DNA from: Lactuca virosa
Taxonomy: Eukaryota; Streptophyta; Magnoliopsida; Asterales; Asteraceae
Length of the DNA: 64,000 nt
Direction: 5' to 3'
Assembly (NCBI GenBank): GCA_928212115.1
Contig: CAKMRJ010005745.1
Location: 102,445,698-102,509,697 of the forward strand
A program made the position numbers and the translations under genes. Shown here in pieces: positions 1-11,728 of the stretch. The first letter of the stretch is position 1. Every line of letters begins with the position of its first letter. Under the pieces are notes generated by a model. That model had not been told where the DNA came from. It did no database searches and saw nothing but the letters and a program-made list of their open reading frames with translations.

Positions 1-3000
1 CAACGAGGACCGTGCATCGCCAGATGTAGTTAATGGTATGTGTTCTAACCATATCTTTTATTGCTTTCCTTATTTATGCTTATATTTATTATGATCTTGT
101 ATAGGGACCTTTTTGGTAAATAGTTTGTCTGCTCATGTTTTGTTTGATTCGGGGGTTACCCGATCCTTTGTATCTCTTGCGCTCAACAAGAAGTTTTGAG
201 ACAATCCTGGGACTTTGGATTCCCCTCTGGAGGTGGAGATTACAGATGACCATACCGTGAGTGCTTCGAGGGTTTTACGTGGGTGTATCCTGAACATGTT
301 TATCGATAGGTTCTCTATTGATCTAGTGTCGATCCCCTTGAGAGGATCGAAGGTTATCATTGGGATGGATTGGTTAGGCCCCAATGGGGCCGTGATTGAT
401 TGCGAGTGGCAGCTGGTGAGAGTTCGAACCCCAAGTGGGGGAGAACTAGTTATTACTTGCGAGAGAGCTTCACATGGGCCAGCTATCTGTTCAGCCACAA
501 GGGCCAGGAGATATCTACAACATGGTTGTTCTGGGTTCTTAGCTTATATTTCTGACAAGCGGGTTGAGGCCACAACAGAGTTGAGCAGGGTACCCATTGT
601 GCGGGATTTTCCTGATGTTTTCCCCGAGGATATTCCAGGAGTGCCTCCCAAGAGGTAGGTTGAGTTTCGGATTGATTTGGTATCTGGTGCGGCTCCGATA
701 GCCAAGGCGTCGTATCGCATGGCACCGCCTGAGATGCAGGAGTTGTCTACGTAGCTGCAGGAGCTACTAGACAAGGGTTTTATTCGTCTGAACAGTTCTC
801 CGTGGGGAGCACCAATCCTGTTTCTGAAGAAGAAGGACAACTCGCACATGGTGTGTATTGATTATCGGGAGTTGAATAAGCTAACGGTGAAGAACTGTAC
901 CCACTCCCGATGATTGATGATTTGTTTGATCAACTTCAGGGTGCATCTTGGTTTTCCAAGATTGATTTGCGATCGGGGTACCACCAGATGAGGGTCAAGG
1001 ATGAGGATGTGTAGAAGACAACCTTCAGGACTCGTTATGGTCATTACGAGTTCGTGGTGATTAGGGCTGGCAATTATCGACACGACCCGCGACACGACAC
1101 AAAATAAATGGGTTTGGGTTGAGTTTTTCAACCCGCCAACACGCCAACCCATTTGTTAAACGGGTCATATATGGGTTTCTCAAAAAATAAACGGGTTGAC
1201 CCGCCAACCCGTTTATATTTTTAATAAAAAAATTATTTTATTTTTAAATGTATTTATGTATCAAGTATTAATATTTAATAAGTATTATATAATAAATTAC
1301 TTGAGCACTTGAATTATCCATGTTTGTATTAATGTTTAGTTTGAACATGTTTCTATGAATGTTTTAAATCTTCATTTAGATGTTTAAGACTTAAGTGTCT
1401 AAAATTCGGATATGTTTGCATCAACCATCAAAAATTTATTCATATTTAATTGTCAATTTTATTTATGGAATCTGACCCACGAACCCACCAACCTGTGAAC
1501 CCGTATAAATAAATGGGTTGGCGGGTCATATATGGGTTTATGTTCCAAACCCGCCAACCCGTGACCCGCCAACCCGTGACCTGTATATTTAAATGGGTCG
1601 TGTTTGGGTTGACATATTTTGACCCGCCAACCCGCGACACGCCAACCCGAACACGACACGATTGCCAGGCCTAGTGGTGATGCCCTTCGGGCTCACCAAT
1701 GCACCCGCAACGTTCATGGATCTCATGAACAGGATCTGCAGGCCGATGCTGTATCGGTCTGTGATCGTTTTCATTGATGATATTCTGGTTTATTCCAAGA
1801 CCAGGGAGTATCACGAGCAGTATTTACGAGAGGTGTTGGAGACCCTGATGAGGAAGAAGCTTTATGAAAAATTCTCCAAATGTGAGTTTTGGTTCTGCGA
1901 GGTGTAGTTTTTGGGGCACATCATCAACAAGAAGGGAATCTTGGTTGACCCGGCCAAGATCGACACGGTGATGCGTTGGGAGGTCCTGAGGTCTGCATAT
2001 GAGATTCGGAATTTCTTAGTTTTCATGGGGTATTATCGGAGATTTATCCATGATTTCTCCAAGATTGTTGTGCCTTTGACCCGTTTGACAGAGAAGTTGA
2101 TCTTTCGTTGGGGGCTTGATCAGCAGTTGGATTTTGAGACTCTGAGGCAGAGGTTGTGTGAGGCCCCGATTCTGGTGCTCCCCGAGGGTTTGGATGATTT
2201 TGTGGTTTACTATGACGCCTTTATTTCGGGTTTGGGAGCTGTTTTGATGCAGAGAGGTCACATGATTGCGTACGCTTCGAGGCAGCTGAAGCCTTATGAG
2301 TCGAATTACCCCACACACGATTTGGAATTGGGGGCTGTGGTGTTTTCCCTCAAAATCTGGAGGCATCATCTGTATGGGGTTCGGTGTACTATCTACACTG
2401 ACCACAAGAGTTTGAATATTTGATGGACCAGCCGAATTTGAATATGCGGCAACAGAGGTGGTTAGATGTAGTGAAGGATTATGATTGCGAGATCCTACAC
2501 CACCCTGGGAAGGACAATGTGGTGGCCGATGCAATAAGCCACAAGGTGGCAAGCTCATCTATCCGAGATACCTGTATGAGGATGATTGTCACTTTGCCTA
2601 TGATGGATTTAATCAAGAAGGCTCAGGTAGAGGTATTGAAAAAGGGAAATTGGAAGACCGAGCGGATTAGAGGACAAATTCCTATGTTTGTCAGAAACAG
2701 ATGGGGGTTGTTGACGCAGTGTGGTAGAGTCTGGGTTCCGACATCAGGTAGGGTGAGATGGACGATTTTGGAAGAGGCGCACAAATCAAAGTTTTCTATC
2801 CATCTGATGGCCACGAAGATGTACCGAGATTTGAGGTTGAGTTACTGGTGGCCCTACATGAAGAGGAAAATTGCTTGGTTTGTTGAGCAGTGCTTGACTT
2901 TTAGAAAGGTCAAGGCCGAGCATCAAAGACCCCACGACAAGGTGCATCCGTTACCCATTCCCATGTGGAAGTAGGTGGAGATCACTATGGACTTCATCAC

Positions 3001-3469
3001 AAAATTGCCTAGGACGACATGTGGTGTTGATTCTATCTGGGTCATTGTGGACAGACTGACCAAGAGTGCGCATTTTATCCCGATTTCCGAAAGCATATCC
3101 ACGGAGAAGCTAGCCGATATTTATGTCCAGGTTTTGGAGGAAGTTTCATGAGGAGTTGGGAACTCAGTTGCATTTCAGTACAACATACCACCCTCAAACT
3201 GATGACCAGAGTGAGCAGACGATCTAGACACTCGAGGATATGCTTTGGGCTTGTGTGTTGGATTTTGGAGGGAGTTGGCATACTTACCTTCCACTGGCTG
3301 AGTTCTCCTACAACAATAATTAACATGCTAGTATTGACCGATCACCATTTGAAATGTTGTATGGGAAGAGGTGCAACACTCCGGTTTGTTGGGGCGAGGT
3401 TAGTCATCGGGTCATGGGAAGCACCGAGGTGGTGCTTAAGACCACATAGCAGATTCAACAGGTGCACGA
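1..3469 (+). pseudogene. Degenerate Ty3/gypsy pol (protease, RT, RNase H, integrase)
   Basis: The domain order PR-RT-RNase H-integrase is that of a plant Ty3/gypsy polyprotein. Visible motifs: protease D-S-G at 146-154 (followed by Val instead of the usual Ala), RT FIDD with the Asp pair at 1776-1781, the RNase H YTDHKS near 2395-2412, the integrase HHCC finger at about 2779-2925 (second Cys position is Phe), a catalytic-region MDFITKLP near 2990 and HPQTDDQSE near 3190. It cannot encode a protein. In-frame stops lie at 197, 656, 752, 1012, 1905, 2972, 3225 and 3446, frameshifts near 895 and 2415, and about 60 bp is missing near 3130. A hAT element splits the RT at 1062-1673. The pol reading ends abruptly at 3469, where a reverse-oriented LTR begins. 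The gag part lies outside the window or is lost. Confidence 0.9.
1062..1673. mobile_element. Non-autonomous hAT element inside the gypsy RT
   Basis: The 612-bp insertion has terminal inverted repeats TAGGGCTGGCAAT and TAGGCCTGGCAAT (one mismatch over 13 bases) and an exact 8-bp target-site duplication GTGGTGAT at 1054-1061 and 1674-1681. An 8-bp duplication is typical of hAT transposons. Removing the element with one duplication brings the flanking RT reading (YEFVV then MPFGLTNAP) back in frame. The ends are rich in the degenerate string GACCCGCCAACCCG and its complement. The AT-rich centre shows no transposase coding. Confidence 0.93.
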
Positions 3470-5540
3470 TGTTACATATATAAAATTAATGAAAAATTTA
3501 AACTTTTAAAACAACCCAAAAATCATCATTGTTTACAAATATTTTTCAAAACAGGTTCAATATCTGAGTAATCCCAAAATCATGAAACAAAACATGAGGA
3601 GGTGCACGATCACGACTTCTCATTCCCGAGATCCTTTGAGGTACCTGAAACATAATCCAAGACTGTAAGCCCAAAGCTTAGTGAGTTCCCACAAAATACC
3701 AACACACAAACAAATAGCATAAATATAATAACAACATGCAATGGGTCCACAGCTAACAGACTGGATTACCCCTGAGCCCACAGCATAAGTCTGGCTTACC
3801 TCGTGGGCCCATAGCTTATGTATGGCTTGCTCCCCGTCCTGATCAGTCCCCATACTGAATACCACAAAGCCCTCAATACGAGTCTGACATGCCCTTCCTA
3901 GCCCTCAGCTCATATCTGGAATGCTCATGAGCCCTCAGTATGAGTCTGGTATGCCCTCCCCAGCCCTCAACTCATATCTAGCTTGCTCCCAGGTTTGTTG
4001 GCTATAGCACAGAGCAGTACAACCTCGACCCAACCCACACAATATGTCAACATATAACATATAATATCATATACAGGTAAATAGACAGTATCACAGGTAG
4101 TCCTACAGATCTACCAGACTAGCATATCAAGACTAGCATGCATATCTATTCCATACTCAACATATCAATACTATCAGGTTATCAAACCAATAGGCCGGAC
4201 TTGGAGCCTTCAACCTGAAAGTATAGTAAGGAAAACTCATCTCCCAAGCAGCACATAACTGATGAGGCCCGACTCCAAATCTCAGCTCTCAACTCAAATG
4301 CCTACAACCACCAAGTGACCAATTCCATCAAAATCCCAACAATACCCAAAATACCTTCAAAAGTCAAACTTGGTCAAACTCAAAGTCAACTGGTCAAAGT
4401 CCATAAACCCACTAAGTCAACCCAACCAAGTCAACCTAACCGAGTTAACTCGAAAATGGTTGATGCATGCGAGTACGCGGGGCGTACACAAGGCTTCGCA
4501 GAAACCACCATCGGGGTGGCTGACCGGGTACGCGGGGCGTACACTAGGCTACGCCCCAGAAATTTCGTATCAAGCAGTTGTGAGCAAAAAAAAACACTCT
4601 AGTATCGTAGTACATGTTTCATCATTTCCGAAAATATAAAGATCGTCCAAAACGGAGTTCGTATGCAAAAGATACGACCGTTTTAAGAATCCAAACCAGT
4701 ATAATACTGATTTTCTTAAAACTGCTAAAGCATTTTCTATCCATCGAGGGACTTGCACAACTCAAATGGAAATTCCGAGAACGTTTTTGGACTCAGGTCA
4801 TAGCCTATTATTTAAGTTCATACTAAAATATTTTTAGCCAAATTATTTGCGAAAGTCGAAAAATCACACGTTTCAAGTAAATTAATCGCGAAACTTTAAA
4901 CACCATTTCACGGGGTTCTGTAAATCGAAATTGAATTCCGTCTGCATTTATGGAATCAACACGATTAGAACAACAAACATGCACATTCATAATGATTTTT
5001 ACATATCAGGATCTATTAACATAAAAATCTTGAAAACAGGCGACAATTTCCTCACTAAATATTAAATTGAAAGTACATTGCATGTACTTATGTATAACCT
5101 TCCTATATCTTTTAAATTTACCAAAAATAAATCCCAAATATGAGTGTGTATGTATACCTTACAAATTAATATATAATATCTTTCAACATTTTATTTTGTA
5201 CAACCAAAATCATTTGTAAATCTTTCAAATTGCCAAAATCCTTGAAGATCAAAATTGGATCCGATTACAATCACTTTCACACTGTACCCTTATCACGCCT
5301 CACGTACTTCTCCCTCACGCAAACAACCTCAAATTCACTCACAATTTGCACAAACACATACAGTAAGAATGATATGCAGTGTACACACACAATCTCTTCT
5401 AAATCACAAGTGCTCCAGCCAAAAAATCTGATCAAAATCATTTCCATTGTTGCTTCTAAATCTCATTCAAAGTACACAAAATATACATTAAAATCTCTCA
5501 AAAAACTTCAAAATCAACTAAAAGTACATTAAAATCTCTC
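3470..5540 (-). mobile_element. LTR of a gypsy-type element, reverse orientation (LTR family C)
   Basis: The block starts exactly where pol stops and reads, on the minus strand, into an LTR 3' end ATATATGTAACA at 3470. The first 250 bp are an inverted copy of 6845-7124. It carries the motif AAGCTTAGTGAGTTCCC at 3674-3690, shared by the other gypsy LTRs here, and two TACGC-N3-GCGTA palindromes at 4474-4486 and 4529-4541. A short 3-fold repeat of Pro/Ser-rich text (CCCTCAGTATGAGTCTG-like) lies at 3860-3990. No coding is seen. The 5' LTR terminus is not clear, so the right boundary is approximate; this may be a solo LTR inserted into pol. Confidence 0.65.
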
Positions 5541-6149
5541 CAAAAATGATATCTTCTTTCACTCCCGATTTCCACCTCTTTCCTTCCCGTTTTTGGATCT
5601 TCAGCCAAAGAAGAAGAAGGACAGGAGGCTGTACATCCCTCCTTCCCCCCCCCCCCCCTCTTTCTTTCTTCTGTCAAAAGTTAAACCCAAAAACCCACCA
5701 AAGCTCCATTGATTTCTGTAAAGAAAAAAGAATGGAGGTAACAAGGGAGCTGTCGGAGCAGCCCCCATCCATTAACATGCAACTGTCGGAGCACACTCCC
5801 TCCCCAGCTGCAACAACCGATGGCATCCCTTGCTATTTTCGTCACCTTCTTTCTTCGAAACAGACAAGCCCCAATGGTGCTCCATCCTCGTTCACCCACC
5901 ATCCATAAAATTCAAAACCACCAGAGCAAAATTACTCCCTGACTTTGTCGTTTGTTTTCTTCCTCGATCAAATAAGAACCAAAAAAGTTTCCTCTTTTGT
6001 TCATTCCTTTATATCGATCAGACTGTGATTGAACCCTCCATAGATTCCGCTTTTGATTTCTCCCTTATTCAAATCAATCGTACACTAGATGTGCTCCTTC
6101 TTCTCGATATGATGACCACCAGAACGTCGTTCTTCCTTCGTGTTTCACT
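5541..6149. other. Non-coding stretch between LTR and integrase fragment
   Basis: No gene recognised. The stretch contains a run of 14 C at about 5647-5660 and pyrimidine-rich text resembling an LTR leader region. Small open frames here look like chance readings. It probably belongs to the reverse LTR or to its flanking retroelement. Confidence 0.4.
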
Positions 6150-6840
6150 TTTAAGATTTGAGTTATTGGTGGCCGTGTATGAAGAGAGAGATAGTCTGGT
6201 ATGTTGAGAGGTGCATGACATGTAGGATGGTCAAGGTTGAGTATCAGAGGCTTCATGGCAAGCTGCAACCTCTGTAGGTTCCCATGTGGAAATGGGAACA
6301 TATTTCGATGGATTTTATCACCAAGTTGCCGAGGACGGCAAAAGGTTTTGATTCTATCTGGGTCATCGTGGATCGATCGATCAAGAGTGCCCAAATTTTG
6401 GAAATTCGGGAAAGTTCTTCGACCGAGAAGTTGGCCGATGTGTATGTTCGCGAGATCGTTACTTGCCATGGGGTTCCGGTCTCCATTGCTTCACACCGTG
6501 ATGTTCGGTTCACCTCCCATTTCTGGCAGAAGTTCCACGAGGAACTGGGCACAGGGTTGCACTTCAGCACTGCTTATCATCCACAGACCGATGGCCAAAG
6601 TGAGTGGATGATACAGACCGTTGAGGATATGTTGCGGGCCTGTGTTATCGATTGTGGTGGGATCTGGGACTTCTACCTACCTATTGCAGAGTTTTAGTAC
6701 AACAACAGTTATCACTCCAGCATTGGTGCTCCGCCTTTCGAGCTCTTGTGTGGGCGGAGATGTGGTACACCGATTTGTTGGGGCAAGGTTGGTCACAGGG
6801 TTATGGGGCGGACCGAAGTGGTCCTTCAGACCACAGAAGG
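6150..6840 (+). pseudogene. Second gypsy integrase fragment
   Basis: Translation resumes within the integrase finger (LRFELLVA, homologous to LRLSYWWP of the first copy at about 2830) and runs through MDFITKLP (6310-6335), RDVRFTSHFW (6500-6530), HPQTDGQSEW (6580-6610) and CGRRCGTPICWG (6750-6785). Stops occur at about 6274 and 6696, and a frame change lies between 6200 and 6280. It overlaps the region already present at 2820-3460 of the first pol, so it is a second, independent or duplicated copy and not a continuation. It ends at about 6838, close to the same pol position where the first copy ends, and is joined to LTR sequence. Confidence 0.85.
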
Positions 6841-7124
6841 CTCTATATGCATGCTGTTTGCTGTTATTATAATGATTATGTGTTTTCTTGGTACTTTAGG
6901 GAAAACTCACTAAGCTTTGGGCTTACAGTTTTGGGTTATGTTTCAGGTACCTCAGATGATCGCGGGAAGTCGAAGGCGTGATCGTGCACCTCCTCGTGTT
7001 TTGATTTATGATTTTGGGAAAAACTCTGATATTAAACATGTTTTGAAAACTAAATTGTAAACAATGATGATTTGTGGATTGGTTTTAAAAGTTTAACTTT
7101 TTCATGAATTTTATGGAGGTTACA
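6841..7124 (+). mobile_element. LTR family C 3' fragment, forward orientation
   Basis: This is the inverted counterpart of 3470-3740. It has the shared motif GGGAAAACTCACTAAGCTT at about 6899-6917, then GGTACCTCAGATGATCGCGG, then a 3' end ATGGAGGTTACA at about 7124. Only the last 280 bp of an LTR of roughly 1.8 kb or more is present. Confidence 0.65.
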
Positions 7125-7579
7125 TAAAGTTTATACATGTACATATGTTCATTTTTCCTAGTGACTTATCCACAAATAAGTCACATATGTTCATGTACAT
7201 ATGGAGGTTAGCATACTCGGCTTTTATTAACTTTATACAATGAAATTCATTTTTCCTAGTGACTTATCCACAAATAAGTTAAAGCTATTCACATAACTTA
7301 GTTAATGGCTTTTTAGTGAGACTATATTTATTAGTTGAGTCTAAACACTTAGCATACCCACACTACTATAATTGTTAATCTTTGGAGCGAGATACATATG
7401 TATAGATCTATACAGAGTTGACATCCCCACCTGCGGTTGCTAGCTACAACCTCGACCGCTCAATCAAAACGGGTGATAAGTGTCTACTATTGTTACTACA
7501 ACATACAATGAAGTGTCGTAGGGGGTACATACAGTCACATAGCTCGGTTATAGGACTCACTATAAACATTAACTTTAAA

Positions 7580-7610
<31 letters not shown>

Positions 7611-8204
7611 CTACAAACCATGGGCTTGGTTGCTTTAAAAACTATTTTAAGTATGGATTTACCTACGCAACATTACAGTTTGGTTTTCAAGTATATTTAA
7701 GGATTCTTTGCAAACACAATTTTAAGTATGGATTTACTTATACAAAGATACATTTTGGCTTTCAGAGACTCTTTACAAGCACAATTTTAAGTATAGATTT
7801 ACTTATACAAAGATACATTTTGGCTTTCAAAGACTCTTTACAATCATAGTTTTAAGTATTGTTATACTTACAAAGAAACTACTTTTTTAGACTTTTAAAA
7901 GTATTACTGCTGTTAGCAGAAAACCTGTAAATCTCACCAACCTTGTGTAAATCACTAAACACACATTCAAGACAGATTAAATTACAGGTGACCTAGTTTA
8001 CTAGTTGTTGTAATATCAGCCTATCTGTTAAGGCAATTCATGTACTATTATTATCTGTAAAAACCTTGTATTCAAATATCAAGATGGAAAACGAATGCTA
8101 TTTTGTTTATTGTTGTACTTGTGCTACATATTCAATTTACCTGTGATCCATGAACTTAGTCACACAGCCTGACGTGTTCCGCCGCCTCGGTCGGGGGTGT
8201 GACA
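7125..8204 (+). mobile_element. LTR-like sequence ending GGGTGTGACA
   Basis: The stretch has no coding. It ends CGGTCGGGGGTGTGACA at 8204, the usual 3' end of a gypsy LTR, and abuts copia integrase sequence at 8205. It contains a two-fold repeat CCTAGTGACTTATCCACAAA (about 7158 and 7255), a CT microsatellite (7577-7608) and about three diverged copies of a roughly 65-bp unit (TTTAAGTATGGATTTACTTA) at 7640-7850. The 5' end of the LTR is not defined. It could be the 3' LTR of the gypsy element whose pol lies to the left. Confidence 0.5.
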
Positions 8205-8287
8205 TGATCTTTCAAATTCATGATGAAATACCTGCAACCACAAACATGGAAATTTTTTTTCATTAGGTTTCCTTTTGTTAATGATTT
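8205..8287 (-). pseudogene. Copia integrase fragment, distal part
   Basis: On the minus strand this reads a copia integrase C-terminal signature (C-H-V-C-G-C-R-Y-F-I-M-N-L-K-D-H). It is separated from the rest of integrase by the 2833-bp element at 8288-11120, and the 5-bp duplication GATTT on both sides shows that the two parts were contiguous. Confidence 0.75.
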
Positions 8288-8623
8288 TGTTGGGGTACAA
8301 AGTTTTCCATGAATGACTTTGTAATGTTTGACTTTTGTAAAACCCACTTGCATGTGGTGTATTAGCCTTATGACACATGAGAGATAGAGAGTGAGAGAGA
8401 GACATGTAAACACCTCTATATAAGGTGGGTTTATTCCACTTGTAGAGGTGTGCTTGAGAGATATAAAAGTGAGTGTGTAAGTGTGTGTTATTTATGTAGA
8501 CTAGATCTAGATCCCTTTTTGTAACACAATACATAATTCATACATCTCTTGAACACTGAAATCACCATGTTCACTGTGCAATCTTTAATTCCGCATGCCA
8601 AACCATGTTCTATAATCACTACA
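8288..8623 (+). repeat. 5' LTR of the non-autonomous element
   Basis: This 336-bp LTR has a TATA box TATATAA at 8417-8423 followed by transcribed-leader sequence. It is the likely promoter of the element. A GA-rich run precedes the TATA box. Confidence 0.93.
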
Positions 8624-8625
8624 AT

Positions 8626-8637
8626 TGGTATCAGAGC
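8626..8637 (+). other. Primer binding site (initiator tRNA-Met)
   Basis: TGGTATCAGAGC begins two bases after the 5' LTR, the standard placement for priming minus-strand DNA synthesis from the 3' end of initiator tRNA-Met. Confidence 0.93.
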
Positions 8638-10784
8638 GGGTCTTCAAGATCAACGTGATTTTTGAAGAACGATTCTCGGTTTGACAAAATTTGTCACAAT
8701 TGGAGCAATTTTGGTGAGTCTCTCTCTATGATCTCTCTAAATCTCGTTGAATTGTACGTTACATTTTTGAATTTTGATCGGCTTGTTTCGTTGGATCTAA
8801 TCCGTTTCAAACCCGTTTGAAGATTCAATAAATTTTTTTGTTCGATCAAATCACAAAATCAAATCCAAAGTCAAGTGAAATATCAATTCGTTACTTTTCA
8901 TACAATTTTAATCGAGTCCAACAAAAATTCAAATCACTATTCAACAATTTTTTTTATTAAGCCCAAATTTCCGATCATTATTGTTCATCTAGTCAAAATC
9001 AAGCCCAGGTTACAATTTGTTCATTATTCGATGTCATACACATTTAACTGAGCCCAATCTTATTTTAATCTTAAATTCTATTCGGTGAGCCCAAAGATTT
9101 ATCAAATTCCGATCGATTTTTTTTGTTTGCATCTTTGGTGTTGTCATACGTTGGTTTCAGCGATTCTGAAAATCGATTAGAATTTCTTGTTCCTCAGTTC
9201 TTGTGAATCGATTCAATAGACTGTATTCATTCACAGAAATCGATTATGATCAAGATGTCGATAATCGATTCAATTGAATGTCAACCGAGTTTGTGTTAAA
9301 GTCAAAATTGAAATCGATTTTGGTTCATTATTCGACTGATTTCGAATGGAAATCAAGGACGATGATCAATGATTGATAATGAACAGATGAAGAACATTGA
9401 TTGTTGATTTCGAAAGTAGTAGGAATCGATTGCTGGATTTATTTGGAATTGACAGTCGATGTTCGAAGTTGGAGTCAAGAACGATGATTTTGAAATTGAT
9501 GTGCAATTGGTATTGACAATCGAAGAATGATCGATGGTATTGATGTTTTGGTTTGGATGGATGAAAAACTAAAGTCAAAGAATGATTGATTGAAGAACGA
9601 TGATCGATGATTTGGTTTGGCTGTTAGGGCTTTGTTATTTGATCGATTTGAAGTTGATAAGTCAAATTCATGTTTTTGGTGTTTTGTACGAAGGCTCGAT
9701 GTCTAGATATTTGATCTTTATTGAAATTGTTTGATGAATGGACGAAGCAATTGATCTGGGAACGAACAGGCTCAATTTTGGGAAGCTAAATTGATGTGGA
9801 TGATTTCAATGATCGATGGAAAGTAACGAAGGGTTGGTTGGATCTGATTTCGAATATTGTTGTTCTTGGGTTGATGTTGACGAAATAGACTGTGATGTCG
9901 ATTTTGGAGTCAAAGTTCGACTGTATTGGTGATCGATTTGGGATAATTTGTTTTGGATTGATTTTGGGAAGAAATCGTTAATGTACGAAGAGTTGGAAAG
10001 GATTTCGTTATAATGGAAGATTTTCATTAGAATGGGGTAGATGAGTTCGTACGATTGGAACAAATGCCTGGGATACGAAATCAGGGAAGAAAAATTTTCG
10101 TTAATTTAGTGTTATAGATTTCTAACGAAGGGGAGAGAGAAAAGGGTGATGAAGTTTCATACGAAGAGGAGAGAGAGAAAATGGGTAGATGACGTTTCAC
10201 TAATTTGTCGGGAAAGAAACACAAATGTTTCGTAAATGGCCCCTAAAATTTCGTTAGTTTAACACCTTTTCAAGATTTCATAGGAAGGGTTGAATTCTTC
10301 GTATATATGGAATGATAAAGCAAAGTTTCGTATATGGCCCTTGACACTTCGTATGTTTGTCACTTTTCACCCGAGGAAATTTCGTAAATATGAGTAACCT
10401 TTCGTATGTTTTGAAGTAAAATGGAAAATGTTTCGGAATTGGTTCCTGAAGTTTCGGACATATGGCATAAATGGTCCAGTTTCGAATATTGAGCAAAAAT
10501 TGTGAAGAATGCAGAAATTTCATGTTTGGTTTTATTGAAGATTTTTGGAGTGTGCTTTTGTGCTCAACTTTTGGTGATCAATTTCGAGTTTGAGAAGCTC
10601 GTGATCATTCGTTGATGCTCGGTTTGTATGGTCTCACATCCTAGAGCCCAAATTGAAGAATCATGGAAGAATTGAAGATTGAAGTTCGTTTCGACATGTG
10701 TCACCCTTGAGGCTCGGATCGCGTAGTTACTCGATTTTGGAAGATTTGAAGTGGGTCATTCATTCCTAACTTTGAGGGGGAGAA

Positions 10785-11120
10785 TGTTGGGGTACAAAGT
10801 TTTCCATGAATGACTTTGTAATGTTTGACTTTTGTAAAACCCACTTGCATGTGGTGTATTAGCCTTATGACACATGAGAGATAGAGAGTGAGAGAGAGAC
10901 ATGTAAACACCTCTATATAAGGTGGGTTTATTCCACTTGTAGAGGTGTGCTTGAGAGATGTAAAAGTGAGTATGTAAGTGTGTGTTATTTATGTAGACTA
11001 GATCTAGATCGCTTTTTGTAACACAATACATAATCAATACATCTCTTGAACACCGAAATCACCATGTTCATTGTGCAATCTTTAATTCCGCATGCCAAAC
11101 CATGTTCTATAATCACTACA
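10785..11120 (+). repeat. 3' LTR of the non-autonomous element
   Basis: Same length as the 5' LTR (336 bp), with TATATAA at 10914-10920. Seven single-base differences from the 5' LTR are visible, including two adjacent ones in AATTCATAC versus AATCAATAC. Confidence 0.93.
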
Positions 11121-11728
11121 GATTTCATAAGGGGTGTATTAAATTTTCGATAAAAAAAAAGAATGATTTTGAGTGAAACAAGCTGTAGAAATAGGCTCTA
11201 CCCAAAAATATTAAGGTAAATTTGCATATGTGAGCATTGTTCTAGCAACCTCACACAAAGATCAATTTCTCCTTTTAACAACACCATTTTGTTGAGGTGT
11301 GTAAGGAGCAGAAAAATTATGAGAAATGCCAAGATTTTTCAAAATGAATACAGAGCTTAATTCTTGAACTTTGTTCCATTGTCACTTTTGATTTGTCGAA
11401 GTTTCTTATTTAGACTCATTTCAATGATTTTGATGAAAATCAATCATCACTTGAGCAATCTCAGATTTTTGTAGAAGATAATGAACCCAAGTAAAGCATA
11501 AAAAATCATCTAATATGACCAGTATGTACTTCCCATTGATAGACTCAATAGTCGAAGGTCCACATAAGTCAATATGTAGAAGTTTCGATGGTTCAACAAT
11601 CTTCGAGTCGATGATTATTGGATGACCTTGACGATGTTGTTTTCATTGTTCACAAGCTACACAAAAAGAATCGTTATCAAAATTTAGAATCGGTAAACCT
11701 AGAACTAAATCATTTAAAACAAGTTTAT
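11121..11728 (-). pseudogene. Copia integrase core, broken
   Basis: The minus strand reads C-V-A-C-E-Q (zinc finger), H-I-D-L-C-G-P-S (first catalytic Asp) near 11575 and PYTPQQNGVV near 11290. In that last motif the Glu normally following VV is Lys, so the third catalytic residue is lost. Several stops and frame changes are present. It continues across the nested LTR element into 8205-8287. Confidence 0.8.

Larger units (their letters stand above)
8288..11120 (+). mobile_element. Complete non-autonomous LTR element (TRIM/LARD-like)
   Basis: Two direct LTRs of 336 bp (8288-8623 and 10785-11120) start TGTTGGGG and end CACTACA. The primer site TGGTATCAGAGC (8626-8637) matches initiator tRNA-Met, and a polypurine tract GAGGGGGAGAA (about 10774-10784) precedes the 3' LTR. 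The target duplication GATTT is perfect (8283-8287, 11121-11125). The 2.16-kb interior has no substantial coding frame on either strand, so it must use enzymes supplied by another element. By eye the LTRs differ at about 7 of 336 sites. It sits within copia integrase in the opposite orientation. Confidence 0.95.

Noticed and set aside
2016..2558. 180-residue open frame on the minus strand
   Set aside because: It lies opposite clear RT/RNase H coding and has no family signature. It is a shadow of the pol reading.
1..3469. Possible endogenous pararetrovirus because of the RT
   Set aside because: Integrase with an HHCC finger and DDE region follows RNase H, and the related element has LTRs and a chromodomain. 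That is a Ty3/gypsy retrotransposon, not a caulimovirid.
5546..5908. 120-residue frame next to the C tract
   Set aside because: Low-complexity Pro/Ser reading across a 14-C run in LTR-like DNA. No homology recognised.
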